Virus record (IMG/VR): IMGVR_UViG_3300025695_000074
Span: 1 to 28,749 of that record
Origin: a virus
Strand: one strand, 5' to 3'
DNA: 28,749 nucleotides
A model generated the notes under the pieces. It saw nothing but the letters and a program-made list of their open reading frames with translations, ran no database searches and was not told where the DNA came from. Positions within the stretch are counted from its first letter, which is position 1. Every line of letters begins with the position of its first letter. The position numbers were made by a program, and so were the translations under genes. Shown one piece after another: positions 1-6,695 of this stretch.

Positions 1-1274
1 AAGCGGGTGAAGATTTTTGGGCTGCATCTATGGCATCCCTATCAACGGGGGGTAAGATTATCCTAATCTCCACACCTAATGGGTACGACCCTATATACTA
101 TGGTGTATATGACCAAGCAATAAGAGGTATGAATGATTTTCATATAACCGATTTAAGATGGTTTAAAGACCCTCGTTACGCTTCGGACCTAAAATGGTTA
201 AAGGTAGACGATATAATCCATTATATGTTAAATAGGGATCTCTACAATGACGATGAAGTAGTTTTAGAAGCTGGTTGGGAGAATTATACACAATTACTTG
301 AAGATGGATATAAACCATATTCACATTGGTTTGAGAATATGGCCAAGAAGTTCAAGTACGATAAAAGAAAGATCGCACAGGAATTAGAATGTGACTTCCT
401 TGGGTCTGGTGACGGTGTTATCCCTAACGACATACAAGAACGTATACGAAAAAATGAAATAAAGGAACCTATTGAGAAATATATGCAAGGTACTTTTTGG
501 TTATGGAAAGAACCTGTAAAAGACCATAGATATATTATGGGGGTAGACGTGTCTCGAGGAGATAGTGCGGATGCGTCCTCAATATCAGTAATCGATTTCG
601 ATGAACGTGAACAAGTTGCAGAGTATATTGGTAAAATACCTCCCGACGATTTAGCAAGTATCGCATATAAATGGGCCACATTATACAAGGCATTTGTTGT
701 AATTGATATTACCGGTGGTATGGGTATTGCCACATCCAGAAAATTACAGGAGATGAATTATAAAGACCTTTACATTGAGGGAGTTAATTCAATGAACAAA
801 TGGGATTATAATAGGAAAGCACAAGAAAAAATACCCGGACTTAGTTTCAATAATAAGAGGACTCAGATTGTGGCGTCATTTGAAGAACATTTAAGACATG
901 GGTTTGGTGTAAGATCGAGTAGGTTATTAAATGAACTTAATACCTTTGTTTATGTTAACGGTAGACCTGACCACATGAAGGGTGCTCACGATGACGCAAT
1001 TATGGGGTTAGCAATGGCACTATATGTTGGTGACATTTGTTTTAGTCAACTAAATAGAAATGATAGTTCGAACAAGGCAATGTTGGATTCTTGGGTTTTA
1101 TCAGAAAGGACCTATGAGACGAGTAAGTCTTTTTATTCCCACGGAACCGCATTCGACGCAATAGGGTCCATGACAACGGACGGACAACCTTACAATCCAA
1201 GTAGGAATAACCCGACTTTAGAACAATACCAAGAACATTCATGGTTATTCGGTAAAAAAATAAAGGGGTTTTAA
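1..1274 (+). CDS. 17: Terminase large subunit (T4 gp17-like), 5' truncated by window edge
   Basis: This is the motor and nuclease that packages DNA into the prohead. The reading frame is open from base 3, before the first ATG at base 30, and encodes AGEDFWAASMASLSTGGK, so the gene starts upstream of the window and base 30 is not its start. About 423 residues are visible; T4 gp17 has about 610, so the Walker A part is missing. Visible landmarks, numbered from the Met at base 30, are the ATPase coupling motif STPNG (14-18) and an RNase H-like nuclease domain with acidic residues at D173 (GVDVSRGDSAD), D226 (VVIDITGGMG) and D321/D322 (HDDAIMGLA), matching the catalytic triad arrangement of the gp17 family. 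It is followed after 45 nt by the portal gene. In T4 the tail sheath and tube genes lie between these two; here they do not. Confidence 0.93.
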   Translation, partial: AGEDFWAASMASLSTGGKIILISTPNGYDPIYYGVYDQAIRGMNDFHITDLRWFKDPRYASDLKWLKVDDIIHYMLNRDLYNDDEVVLEAGWENYTQLLEDGYKPYSHWFENMAKKFKYDKRKIAQELECDFLGSGDGVIPNDIQERIRKNEIKEPIEKYMQGTFWLWKEPVKDHRYIMGVDVSRGDSADASSISVIDFDEREQVAEYIGKIPPDDLASIAYKWATLYKAFVVIDITGGMGIATSRKLQEMNYKDLYIEGVNSMNKWDYNRKAQEKIPGLSFNNKRTQIVASFEEHLRHGFGVRSSRLLNELNTFVYVNGRPDHMKGAHDDAIMGLAMALYVGDICFSQLNRNDSSNKAMLDSWVLSERTYETSKSFYSHGTAFDAIGSMTTDGQPYNPSRNNPTLEQYQEHSWLFGKKIKGF

Positions 1275-1308
1275 TTGTAAAAAAAATTATGTATATTGTA
1301 ATGATTAA

Positions 1309-1316
1309 TATTTATT
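1309..1316 (+). promoter_or_regulatory. Candidate late promoter motif TATTTATT before portal gene
   Basis: TATTTATT ends 3 nt before the portal ATG. It matches the motif seen before nine other gene starts. If it acts as a -10 element the transcript would be almost leaderless. Evidence is motif recurrence and position only. Confidence 0.45.
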
Positions 1317-1319
1317 AAT

Positions 1320-3167
1320 ATGGCTAAAAAAGAATTAACAGTTTATCAGCAACTGACTAAGGTATTCGGATTTCAATCTGAAAAACCAACACCCCCAAAA
1401 CAATATCGATTTGATAAGGATCAACTATTGAAGACCGATAGTAAGGAGGAGTATGAAAAACAACTATTACAACAACAACAATCTCAATATATTGCAGATA
1501 AGTGGACTAAGTTAGATCAATCACTTTATAATCAATCAGTTTATTATGAACCTAATAGATTGGCTGCTTATTATGATTATGAGTCTATGGAGTTCACACC
1601 TGAAATATCGGCAGCGTTAGACATTTATTCCGAGGAATCAACTACTTTATCTGAGAAAGGACAAATATTAACCATTTATTCAGAATCTAAAAGAGTTAAA
1701 AACATATTAGAGGATTTATTCTATAATGTTTTAGATATAAACACTAACTTACAAATGTGGTGTAGAGGATTGTCAAAATACGGAGATAATTTCGTTTATT
1801 TAAAGATAGATCCAGATAGAGGAGTAATAGGATGTCAACAACTACCTAATATTGAAATAGAGAGACATGAAGGTGCCGCATCTAACGTACACAAGGCAGA
1901 ACCAACAACCAAAGTACCAAGTAGAGAATTGAGGTTCGCTTGGAAAAATAAGGACATGGAGTTCCAAGCATGGGAAGTAGCCCACTTTAGACTTTTAGGT
2001 GACGATAGAAAATTACCATATGGTACTTCTATGTTAGATAAGGTTAGACGTATATGGAAACAACTACTTTTGGCTGAAGACGCAATGTTAATTTATAGAA
2101 CATCTAGAGCACCTGAAAGAAGGGTGTTTAAAGTATTCGTTGGGAATATGGATGATAAAGACATTGAGGCCTATGTACAAAGAGTTGCCAATAAGTTTAA
2201 AAGAGATCAAATAGTTGATCAAAAGAACGGACAGGTTGATATGAGATATAACCAGATGGCTGTTGATCAGGATTACTTTATACCCGTAAGAGACCCTTCA
2301 CAAACAAATCCAATTGAAACATTACCCGGAGCACAGAATTTAGGGGAAATTGCAGATATAGAATACATTCAGAAAAAGATGTTAGCCGCACTTAGAATAC
2401 CTAAAGCTTTCTTAGGGTTTGAGGAAATTGTTGGTGACGGTAAAACATTGGCATTAATGGATATTCGTTTTGCGAGGACTGTTAATAGAATACAGAAATC
2501 ACTTATACAGGAATTAAATAAAATTGCGTTAGTACACCTGTATCTTCTTGGTTTAGAAGATGAGTTAGATAATTTCACAATGACATTAACTAATCCATCG
2601 GCACAATCTGATCTACTTAAGATAGAACAGTGGAAAGAGAAGATAACATTATATAAAGACGCAACTGCAGATCAATCACAAGTAGGTATACAACCCGTAT
2701 CACATACTTGGGCTAAGAAAAATATTCTTGGTATGAGTGATAATGATGTTATACTTGATTTACAACAACAAAGACTCGAAAGAGCTCTTGGTGCTGAGTT
2801 AGGTATTACACAAAACATTATTAAAAGGACCGGAGTATTTGATGAGGTTGATAAAAAATATGGAATCTCTGAAAAAGAAAGACAATCTATGGAGTCCCCA
2901 CCAGCATCGGGGGGTGACGATATGGGTGGTGGAGACTTCGGAGGTGGAGACCTTGGAGGTGGAGACATGGGGTCGGCACCTGAACCACCAATTGGTGGTG
3001 ACGTAGGTGGTGACGAACCATTAAGTGAGAACTCAAAAAAATCTAAAATATTAAGTATGTTAGGTGACGAAAAAGAAGATTTTGATAATCTTTTTGATGT
3101 CGATAAGGCACAACGTAATATTTATGAAATAGAGAATAAAATTAAAGATATTATAAAAGACGAATAA
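1320..3167 (+). CDS. 20: Portal protein (T4 gp20-like)
   Basis: The portal forms the ring at the capsid vertex through which terminase threads DNA and to which the tail later joins. The call rests on position directly after terminase and before the prohead protease, and on sequence blocks typical of T4-type portals: YYDYESMEFTPEISAALDIY near residue 80-100, the clip and stem region, and FIPVRDPSQTNPIETLPGAQ near residue 320-340. At 615 residues it is longer than T4 gp20 (about 524). The extra length is mostly a C-terminal tail with a Gly/Asp-rich tract (roughly residues 526-565, repeats of GGGD) followed by a charged helical end. Its stop TAA shares one base with the next start (TAATG), so translation of the next gene is probably coupled. 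The leader has no Shine-Dalgarno sequence. Confidence 0.92.
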   Translation: MAKKELTVYQQLTKVFGFQSEKPTPPKQYRFDKDQLLKTDSKEEYEKQLLQQQQSQYIADKWTKLDQSLYNQSVYYEPNRLAAYYDYESMEFTPEISAALDIYSEESTTLSEKGQILTIYSESKRVKNILEDLFYNVLDINTNLQMWCRGLSKYGDNFVYLKIDPDRGVIGCQQLPNIEIERHEGAASNVHKAEPTTKVPSRELRFAWKNKDMEFQAWEVAHFRLLGDDRKLPYGTSMLDKVRRIWKQLLLAEDAMLIYRTSRAPERRVFKVFVGNMDDKDIEAYVQRVANKFKRDQIVDQKNGQVDMRYNQMAVDQDYFIPVRDPSQTNPIETLPGAQNLGEIADIEYIQKKMLAALRIPKAFLGFEEIVGDGKTLALMDIRFARTVNRIQKSLIQELNKIALVHLYLLGLEDELDNFTMTLTNPSAQSDLLKIEQWKEKITLYKDATADQSQVGIQPVSHTWAKKNILGMSDNDVILDLQQQRLERALGAELGITQNIIKRTGVFDEVDKKYGISEKERQSMESPPASGGDDMGGGDFGGGDLGGGDMGSAPEPPIGGDVGGDEPLSENSKKSKILSMLGDEKEDFDNLFDVDKAQRNIYEIENKIKDIIKDE

Positions 3168-3898
3168 TGATGACATTTGGACACATTAAAAACAAGGTTT
3201 TAGTTAAATTAACAGAATCTTACGGAACAAAAGAGTTTAAAGGAAATATAAACAAGTATTTTAAGCCAATAATGAATAGTAGTGTTTTGAAGGAAATGTA
3301 TTCATTATATGAAGAAATAGAAAGTAAAACTTTTGACGATAAAGAAACCGCACAGATTTACGTCGAGGAATTGTCCAGAGTTTTAAAGGAAAAACATCAC
3401 GATATTAGTAAGTCGTTATTTGATTTAAACGAATCACTTAAAGATGTTGATAAGACAACTAATCATTTGTATGAGTGGTTAGACCATTTATCAACACCGG
3501 ATAAGTTAGGTAATATATCAAGTAAGGTTGTTGCTAAGAAAAAATTGGTGGAACATTTAGTAACCGATAAAACTCAAGACGAATTAAAAGTGGATAAATC
3601 AGTTAATGAAAATCTTTTAAACACAGTTTTAGTGAATAACTTTAATTCTGATTATGGTAAAGACTTAACAGAAAGTGAAAAGGAGAAATTACATAGTATT
3701 TTATCGTTAGATATTGAAGAACTTAACATTAAGTTTTCAGATTTACAGGAAAGTATTAATAGTACGTTAGATTTACTAACAGAAGAAGACTCTTCATTTA
3801 AATCTAAGGCCGATGAGGTAAGAAATGAGGTAATTAAAATGGATGTAAGTAAATATAACCTATATCGATTAGAAGACCTCTTAGAGGGATTATCGTAA
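3167..3898 (+). CDS. Hypothetical helical protein in the prohead gene cluster
   Basis: This 243-residue protein is not recognised by sequence. It is rich in Lys, Glu, Asp, Leu and Ser with long predicted helical stretches (for example residues 40-110 and 165-243) and has no Cys and no signal peptide. It starts one base inside the portal stop codon and is followed by a hairpin terminator, so it is co-expressed with the portal. In T4 the small prohead core proteins gp67 and gp68 lie between gp20 and gp21, so a core or scaffold-associated role is a reasonable guess from position, but no similarity to them can be shown here. Two adjacent ATG codons (3167 and 3170) could both serve as start. Confidence 0.8.
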   Translation: MMTFGHIKNKVLVKLTESYGTKEFKGNINKYFKPIMNSSVLKEMYSLYEEIESKTFDDKETAQIYVEELSRVLKEKHHDISKSLFDLNESLKDVDKTTNHLYEWLDHLSTPDKLGNISSKVVAKKKLVEHLVTDKTQDELKVDKSVNENLLNTVLVNNFNSDYGKDLTESEKEKLHSILSLDIEELNIKFSDLQESINSTLDLLTEEDSSFKSKADEVRNEVIKMDVSKYNLYRLEDLLEGLS

Positions 3899-3905
3899 AT
3901 TATTT

Positions 3906-3930
3906 AAAGGTGTCTTAGGACACCTTTTTT
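3906..3930 (+). terminator. Rho-independent terminator after portal operon
   Basis: A 9-bp perfect stem, AAAGGTGTC and GACACCTTT with loop TTAG, is followed by a T run. It lies 8 nt after the stop at 3898 and touches the stop codon of the convergent rpsU gene, so it separates the + strand unit from rpsU. On the - strand the stem is followed by TTTAAATAATT, a much poorer T tract. Confidence 0.8.
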
Positions 3931-4120
3931 ATTTGTCTTCATTATCCTTTAACATCTGTATATAGACTGCCTTTTGATGTTGTTTTCTTTTTTTAACAGA
4001 CGACTTTAAAAAAGTTTTATTTTCCTTAAGGTGTTGTAACTGTTTTACATTTCTAACCTTTTTTTTATATTTTTTAAGTGCCTGCTCTATATTACCCTTT
4101 TTAACCTCTATTATTAACAT
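3929..4120 (-). CDS. rpsU: Ribosomal protein bS21, Bacteroidota type, phage-encoded
   Basis: The 63-residue product has the full bS21 pattern: MLII start, basic helix with ALKKYKKK (residues 14-21), then the TFLKSSVKKRKQHQKAVYIQ segment (36-55). Length and N-terminus match Bacteroidota bS21 rather than the longer proteobacterial form. bS21 binds the 30S platform next to the 3' end of 16S rRNA. In Bacteroidota, bS21 with bS18 and bS6 is known to sequester the anti-Shine-Dalgarno tail, with a C-terminal Tyr contacting it; Y53 here sits at the matching place. The gene lies antisense inside the capsid cluster, between the portal operon and the protease gene, and a late-type TATTTATA motif ends 14 nt before its ATG. 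The leader (AAAAATCAGTAAT) has no Shine-Dalgarno sequence. It could replace host bS21 late in infection. Confidence 0.93.
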   Translation of the reverse strand: MLIIEVKKGNIEQALKKYKKKVRNVKQLQHLKENKTFLKSSVKKRKQHQKAVYIQMLKDNEDK

Positions 4121-4134
4121 ATTACTGATTTTTA

Positions 4135-4142
4135 TATAAATA
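4135..4142 (-). promoter_or_regulatory. Candidate late promoter motif TATTTATA before rpsU
   Basis: Read on the - strand the site is TATTTATA, 14 nt before the rpsU ATG, within the 14-20 nt spacing seen at most other sites. On the + strand the same bases read TATAAATA, which is exactly the T4 late promoter consensus and points toward the gene at 4221. Which direction is used cannot be decided from sequence. Confidence 0.5.
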
Positions 4143-4150
4143 CAAACAAT

Positions 4151-4158
4151 TAAATTTG
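4151..4158 (+). promoter_or_regulatory. Possible host-type -7 box TAAATTTG
   Basis: TAAATTTG fits the Bacteroidota -7 consensus TAnnTTTG and lies 62 nt before the ATG at 4221. No TTG is found at the expected -33 position, so support is weak. Confidence 0.25.
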
Positions 4159-4220
4159 TTTTTCAAGATAATTTTGTCTATATTTTAGATAACACCATAA
4201 AATACGATATAATATGAAAA

Positions 4221-4646
4221 ATGAAATTAGGACGTTACATTCCATTAGGAGATTACAAAAACGTTAAAGTAGGTTACGGTACAATTAACCATAAAGAATT
4301 AAAAACAATTTATGTAAATTTTAACTCATGGTTAGAACCCGACCCATACTGCGAAGATTACGACGTAATAGTGAAATCTTCAAGAAATAAAATAAAAAAA
4401 TTAATCTATAATTTAGGTATAGGTCTTTTTAGGAAAGAGTCAATTGTGGATTTAGATGTTAGAACTAAAGGAATAAAAAAAGAGAAAAGATCTTTTATGA
4501 ATTTAGAAATAACATTATATACCGAAAAACACTTCAACATTAAAGATAAATCATTAAAAGATGACATGTATAATTTAGTTACCGAGGTAATTGATACGTG
4601 TTTAAATGACGATTTATTATACAATTTCAACAAAAAGAAAAAATAA
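4221..4646 (+). CDS. Hypothetical protein between rpsU and prohead protease
   Basis: This 141-residue basic protein is not recognised. It begins MKLGRYIPLGDYKNVKVGYG, has a mixed alpha/beta composition with alternating hydrophobic strands (for example residues 92-103, SFMNLEITLYTE), and ends in a Lys-rich tail (FNKKKK). No Cys pairs, signal peptide or membrane segment are seen apart from one Cys near residue 44 and one near 127. The ATG at 4214 is out of frame, so 4221 is the start. It stands alone: divergent from rpsU and separated by a late-type motif from the protease gene. It may be an assembly or regulatory protein, but nothing in the sequence decides that. Confidence 0.75.
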   Translation: MKLGRYIPLGDYKNVKVGYGTINHKELKTIYVNFNSWLEPDPYCEDYDVIVKSSRNKIKKLIYNLGIGLFRKESIVDLDVRTKGIKKEKRSFMNLEITLYTEKHFNIKDKSLKDDMYNLVTEVIDTCLNDDLLYNFNKKKK

Positions 4647-4660
4647 CTTAGTTTTTCATG

Positions 4661-4668
4661 TATTTATA
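4661..4668 (+). promoter_or_regulatory. Candidate late promoter motif TATTTATA before protease gene
   Basis: TATTTATA is followed by GAGATAAAAC and ends 19 nt before the protease ATG, in a 41-nt gap between genes. The same motif and spacing recur before other virion genes. Confidence 0.5.
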
Positions 4669-4687
4669 GAGATAAAACTATAGATAC

Positions 4688-5371
4688 ATGAAAGTATTAG
4701 GTCCAAAAGATACGGGGAAAGGAATTCTTATAGAATATGATGCAGGATTTGTATCACCCGAAGAAAATAAAAAAATTATTTCAGAAATGAAGGGTATCGA
4801 CTTCTCAGAAGATATCGTTCTATATGCTGTGCTTCAAAAATTTGATACACCAAATAAAAATGGTAGAGTATATCCTGAAAAACTTTTAAAGAGAGAAAAC
4901 GATAAATACCAAGACATAATTGGTAAGGGTTCAGCACTTAATGAACTTAACCACCCATCATCATCACTTATTGATTTAGATAGAGTTTCTCATGTCATTA
5001 CCGAAACGTGGTGGGATGGTAAGACACTTATGGGTAAAATTAAACTACTTACTTCTCCAGGTTGGAAAAAAATGGGGATTGTGAGTACTAAAGGAGATCA
5101 AGCCGCAATGTTAATAATGAACGGGGTAACTTTAGGTATATCATCTAGAGGTGTTGGTTCACTTAAATCTGAAAAGGGTCAAAACATTGTACAGGAAGAC
5201 TTCGAGTTAGTGTGTTTCGATTTGGTATCGTCACCATCTACACCCGGAGCATATGTTTTCCATGACCCGTCCGATAGAGAAAAATACGAAGAATCAATTG
5301 AAGAACAACCTGTGGTGGACGAGAGAATGTCAAAATTAATGGGTAAAATGAATAGTTTTTTACATAAATAA
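4688..5371 (+). CDS. 21: Prohead maturation protease (T4 gp21-like)
   Basis: This serine protease acts inside the assembled prohead, where it digests the core and trims the capsid protein before DNA packaging. It has 227 residues against about 212 for T4 gp21. The herpes-protease-like fold is suggested by NKNGRVYP (57-63), the catalytic His block ELNHPSSSLIDLDRVSHV (86-103, His89), and the Ser block GVTLGISSRGVGS (146-158, nucleophile Ser152 or Ser153). Its position between the portal region and the core and capsid genes is the T4 order. A late-type motif precedes it, and an A/T-rich 80-nt gap with a second motif separates it from the core gene. The leader has no Shine-Dalgarno sequence. Confidence 0.9.
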   Translation: MKVLGPKDTGKGILIEYDAGFVSPEENKKIISEMKGIDFSEDIVLYAVLQKFDTPNKNGRVYPEKLLKRENDKYQDIIGKGSALNELNHPSSSLIDLDRVSHVITETWWDGKTLMGKIKLLTSPGWKKMGIVSTKGDQAAMLIMNGVTLGISSRGVGSLKSEKGQNIVQEDFELVCFDLVSSPSTPGAYVFHDPSDREKYEESIEEQPVVDERMSKLMGKMNSFLHK

Positions 5372-5426
5372 AAAATTTTTCTTTGATTATAATACCATAA
5401 AAGTTAGTTTTTTAAAAAAAACAGAT

Positions 5427-5434
5427 ATTTATAA
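5427..5434 (+). promoter_or_regulatory. Candidate late promoter motif TATTTATA before core/capsid genes
   Basis: The context is GATATTTATAATAAAAC, the best example of the extended motif; it ends 17 nt before the core gene ATG. The capsid gene has no motif of its own, so this site probably drives both genes. Confidence 0.55.
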
Positions 5435-5451
5435 TAAAACCAAATAAAAAA

Positions 5452-6663
5452 ATGAGTAAAAAATCCATTTTAGAACAAGCATTGCTTCAAGTACAAAACC
5501 TTGAGGAGGCAGTAAAGGCAAACGCAAAAGGTATACTTGCTTCAACCATGAAGGAAGAACTAAACGAAGTCCTTAAAGAATCAATGGAAGAAGAGGAAGT
5601 TGAGGTTAACGAAACTCCTAACACAGAAGAAGAAAACGATATGCCGGTCTCGGAACAATTTGACGACGAGGAAGGAAATGATGATGAAACTTCGATAAAC
5701 GACGAGCCAACGGACGAGGAAGATCCTGATTTAGAAGACGAGGTTGAGGACGAAGAATCTGACGAACTATCATTAGATAGTGATGAAGATGATTTGGAAT
5801 TACCTTTTAATGATGAAGAAGGGGAAGACGAGGACGAAGTTCTTGATATGACCGACGCATCTGACGAAGAAGTATTAAAGGTATTCAAATCTATGAAACC
5901 TGAAGACGGAATTGTTGTTAAGAAAGACGGTGATAACGTTGAGCTTGAGGACGGAGACGACCAATACATAATCAAGTTAGATAGTGATTCTGAAGAATCA
6001 GGTCTTGAGGATGAATTTTCTGAAGAAGAGGAATGTCACGAATGTGGTGAAACCTCAGAAGAAGAAGAAATGTCTGAAGGAGATGACGAAACAGTTTACG
6101 AAATCGAAATTGAAGATGTTAATGAGGAAGAATCCGATGAAGAAGTTTCCGATGAAGAATATTCTGAAGAGGAAGTTGACGAAGCTGCTAGAACAAAATC
6201 TAATGTACATGGTAACAAAGGTGGTTCAGATAGAGCAGGTATTGATAGTAAGAAAAAGTACGCCGCTGGTGCAATTAACGAAGAAGTTGAAAACTTAAAA
6301 AAACAAAATGGTGAATATAAGAAAGCCTTAGTTTTATTTAAAGATAAACTTAATGAAGTTGCTGTATTCAACGCAAACTTAGCTTACGCAACCAGATTGT
6401 TCACAGAACATTCTACAACTCGTAATGAGAAATTAAACATTTTGAAAAGATTTGACTCTGTCACTTCTTTAACTGAAGCCAAATCTACCTATAAATCAAT
6501 TGCAGGTGAATTGGGGAATAAACAAAATGTAACTGAGTCAGTTGCTAGTAAACTTGTCTCAACACCGACAACATCTTCTTCTCAAGAAGTACTTTCAGAA
6601 TCTAAAGCATATGAAAGTCCACAATTCAAGAGAATGAAAGATTTAATGTCAAAATTAAAATAA
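5452..6663 (+). CDS. Prohead core/scaffold protein (gp22-like by position)
   Basis: The 403-residue product is probably the internal scaffold on which the capsid shell assembles and which the protease later degrades. Support comes from its place between protease and major capsid genes, a short N-terminal helix (MSKKSILEQALLQVQNLEEA), a very acidic low-complexity middle (about residues 40-245, long Asp/Glu runs), and a helical C-terminal third containing NLAYATRLFTEHSTTRNEKL and ending in FKRMKDLMSKLK, a layout typical of phage core proteins. It is longer than T4 gp22 (269), mostly because of the acidic tract. A CHEC pair sits near residue 194. Several L/I-x-E sequences (for example SLTEAKS near residue 340) could be protease sites. 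The 32-nt gap to the capsid gene indicates co-transcription. Confidence 0.82.
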   Translation: MSKKSILEQALLQVQNLEEAVKANAKGILASTMKEELNEVLKESMEEEEVEVNETPNTEEENDMPVSEQFDDEEGNDDETSINDEPTDEEDPDLEDEVEDEESDELSLDSDEDDLELPFNDEEGEDEDEVLDMTDASDEEVLKVFKSMKPEDGIVVKKDGDNVELEDGDDQYIIKLDSDSEESGLEDEFSEEEECHECGETSEEEEMSEGDDETVYEIEIEDVNEEESDEEVSDEEYSEEEVDEAARTKSNVHGNKGGSDRAGIDSKKKYAAGAINEEVENLKKQNGEYKKALVLFKDKLNEVAVFNANLAYATRLFTEHSTTRNEKLNILKRFDSVTSLTEAKSTYKSIAGELGNKQNVTESVASKLVSTPTTSSSQEVLSESKAYESPQFKRMKDLMSKLK

Positions 6664-6695
6664 ATAAATAAATTAAACCAAAACAATATTTTAAA

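Noticed and set aside
4087-4120. The short basic frame at 3929-4120 as a chance antisense frame in an A+T-rich gap.
   Set aside because: Rejected as an explanation: residue by residue it follows bS21, so it was annotated as rpsU.
4135-4142. TATAAATA, the exact T4 late consensus, read on the + strand toward the gene at 4221.
   Set aside because: It lies 78 nt before that start, while the reverse reading is 14 nt from rpsU, a spacing matching the other sites, so the site was assigned to rpsU; the other direction remains possible.
5487-5975. Long antisense frame rich in Ser opposite the acidic core gene.
   Set aside because: Ser-rich composition is the mirror of Asp/Glu codons on the other strand; no start signal or family.
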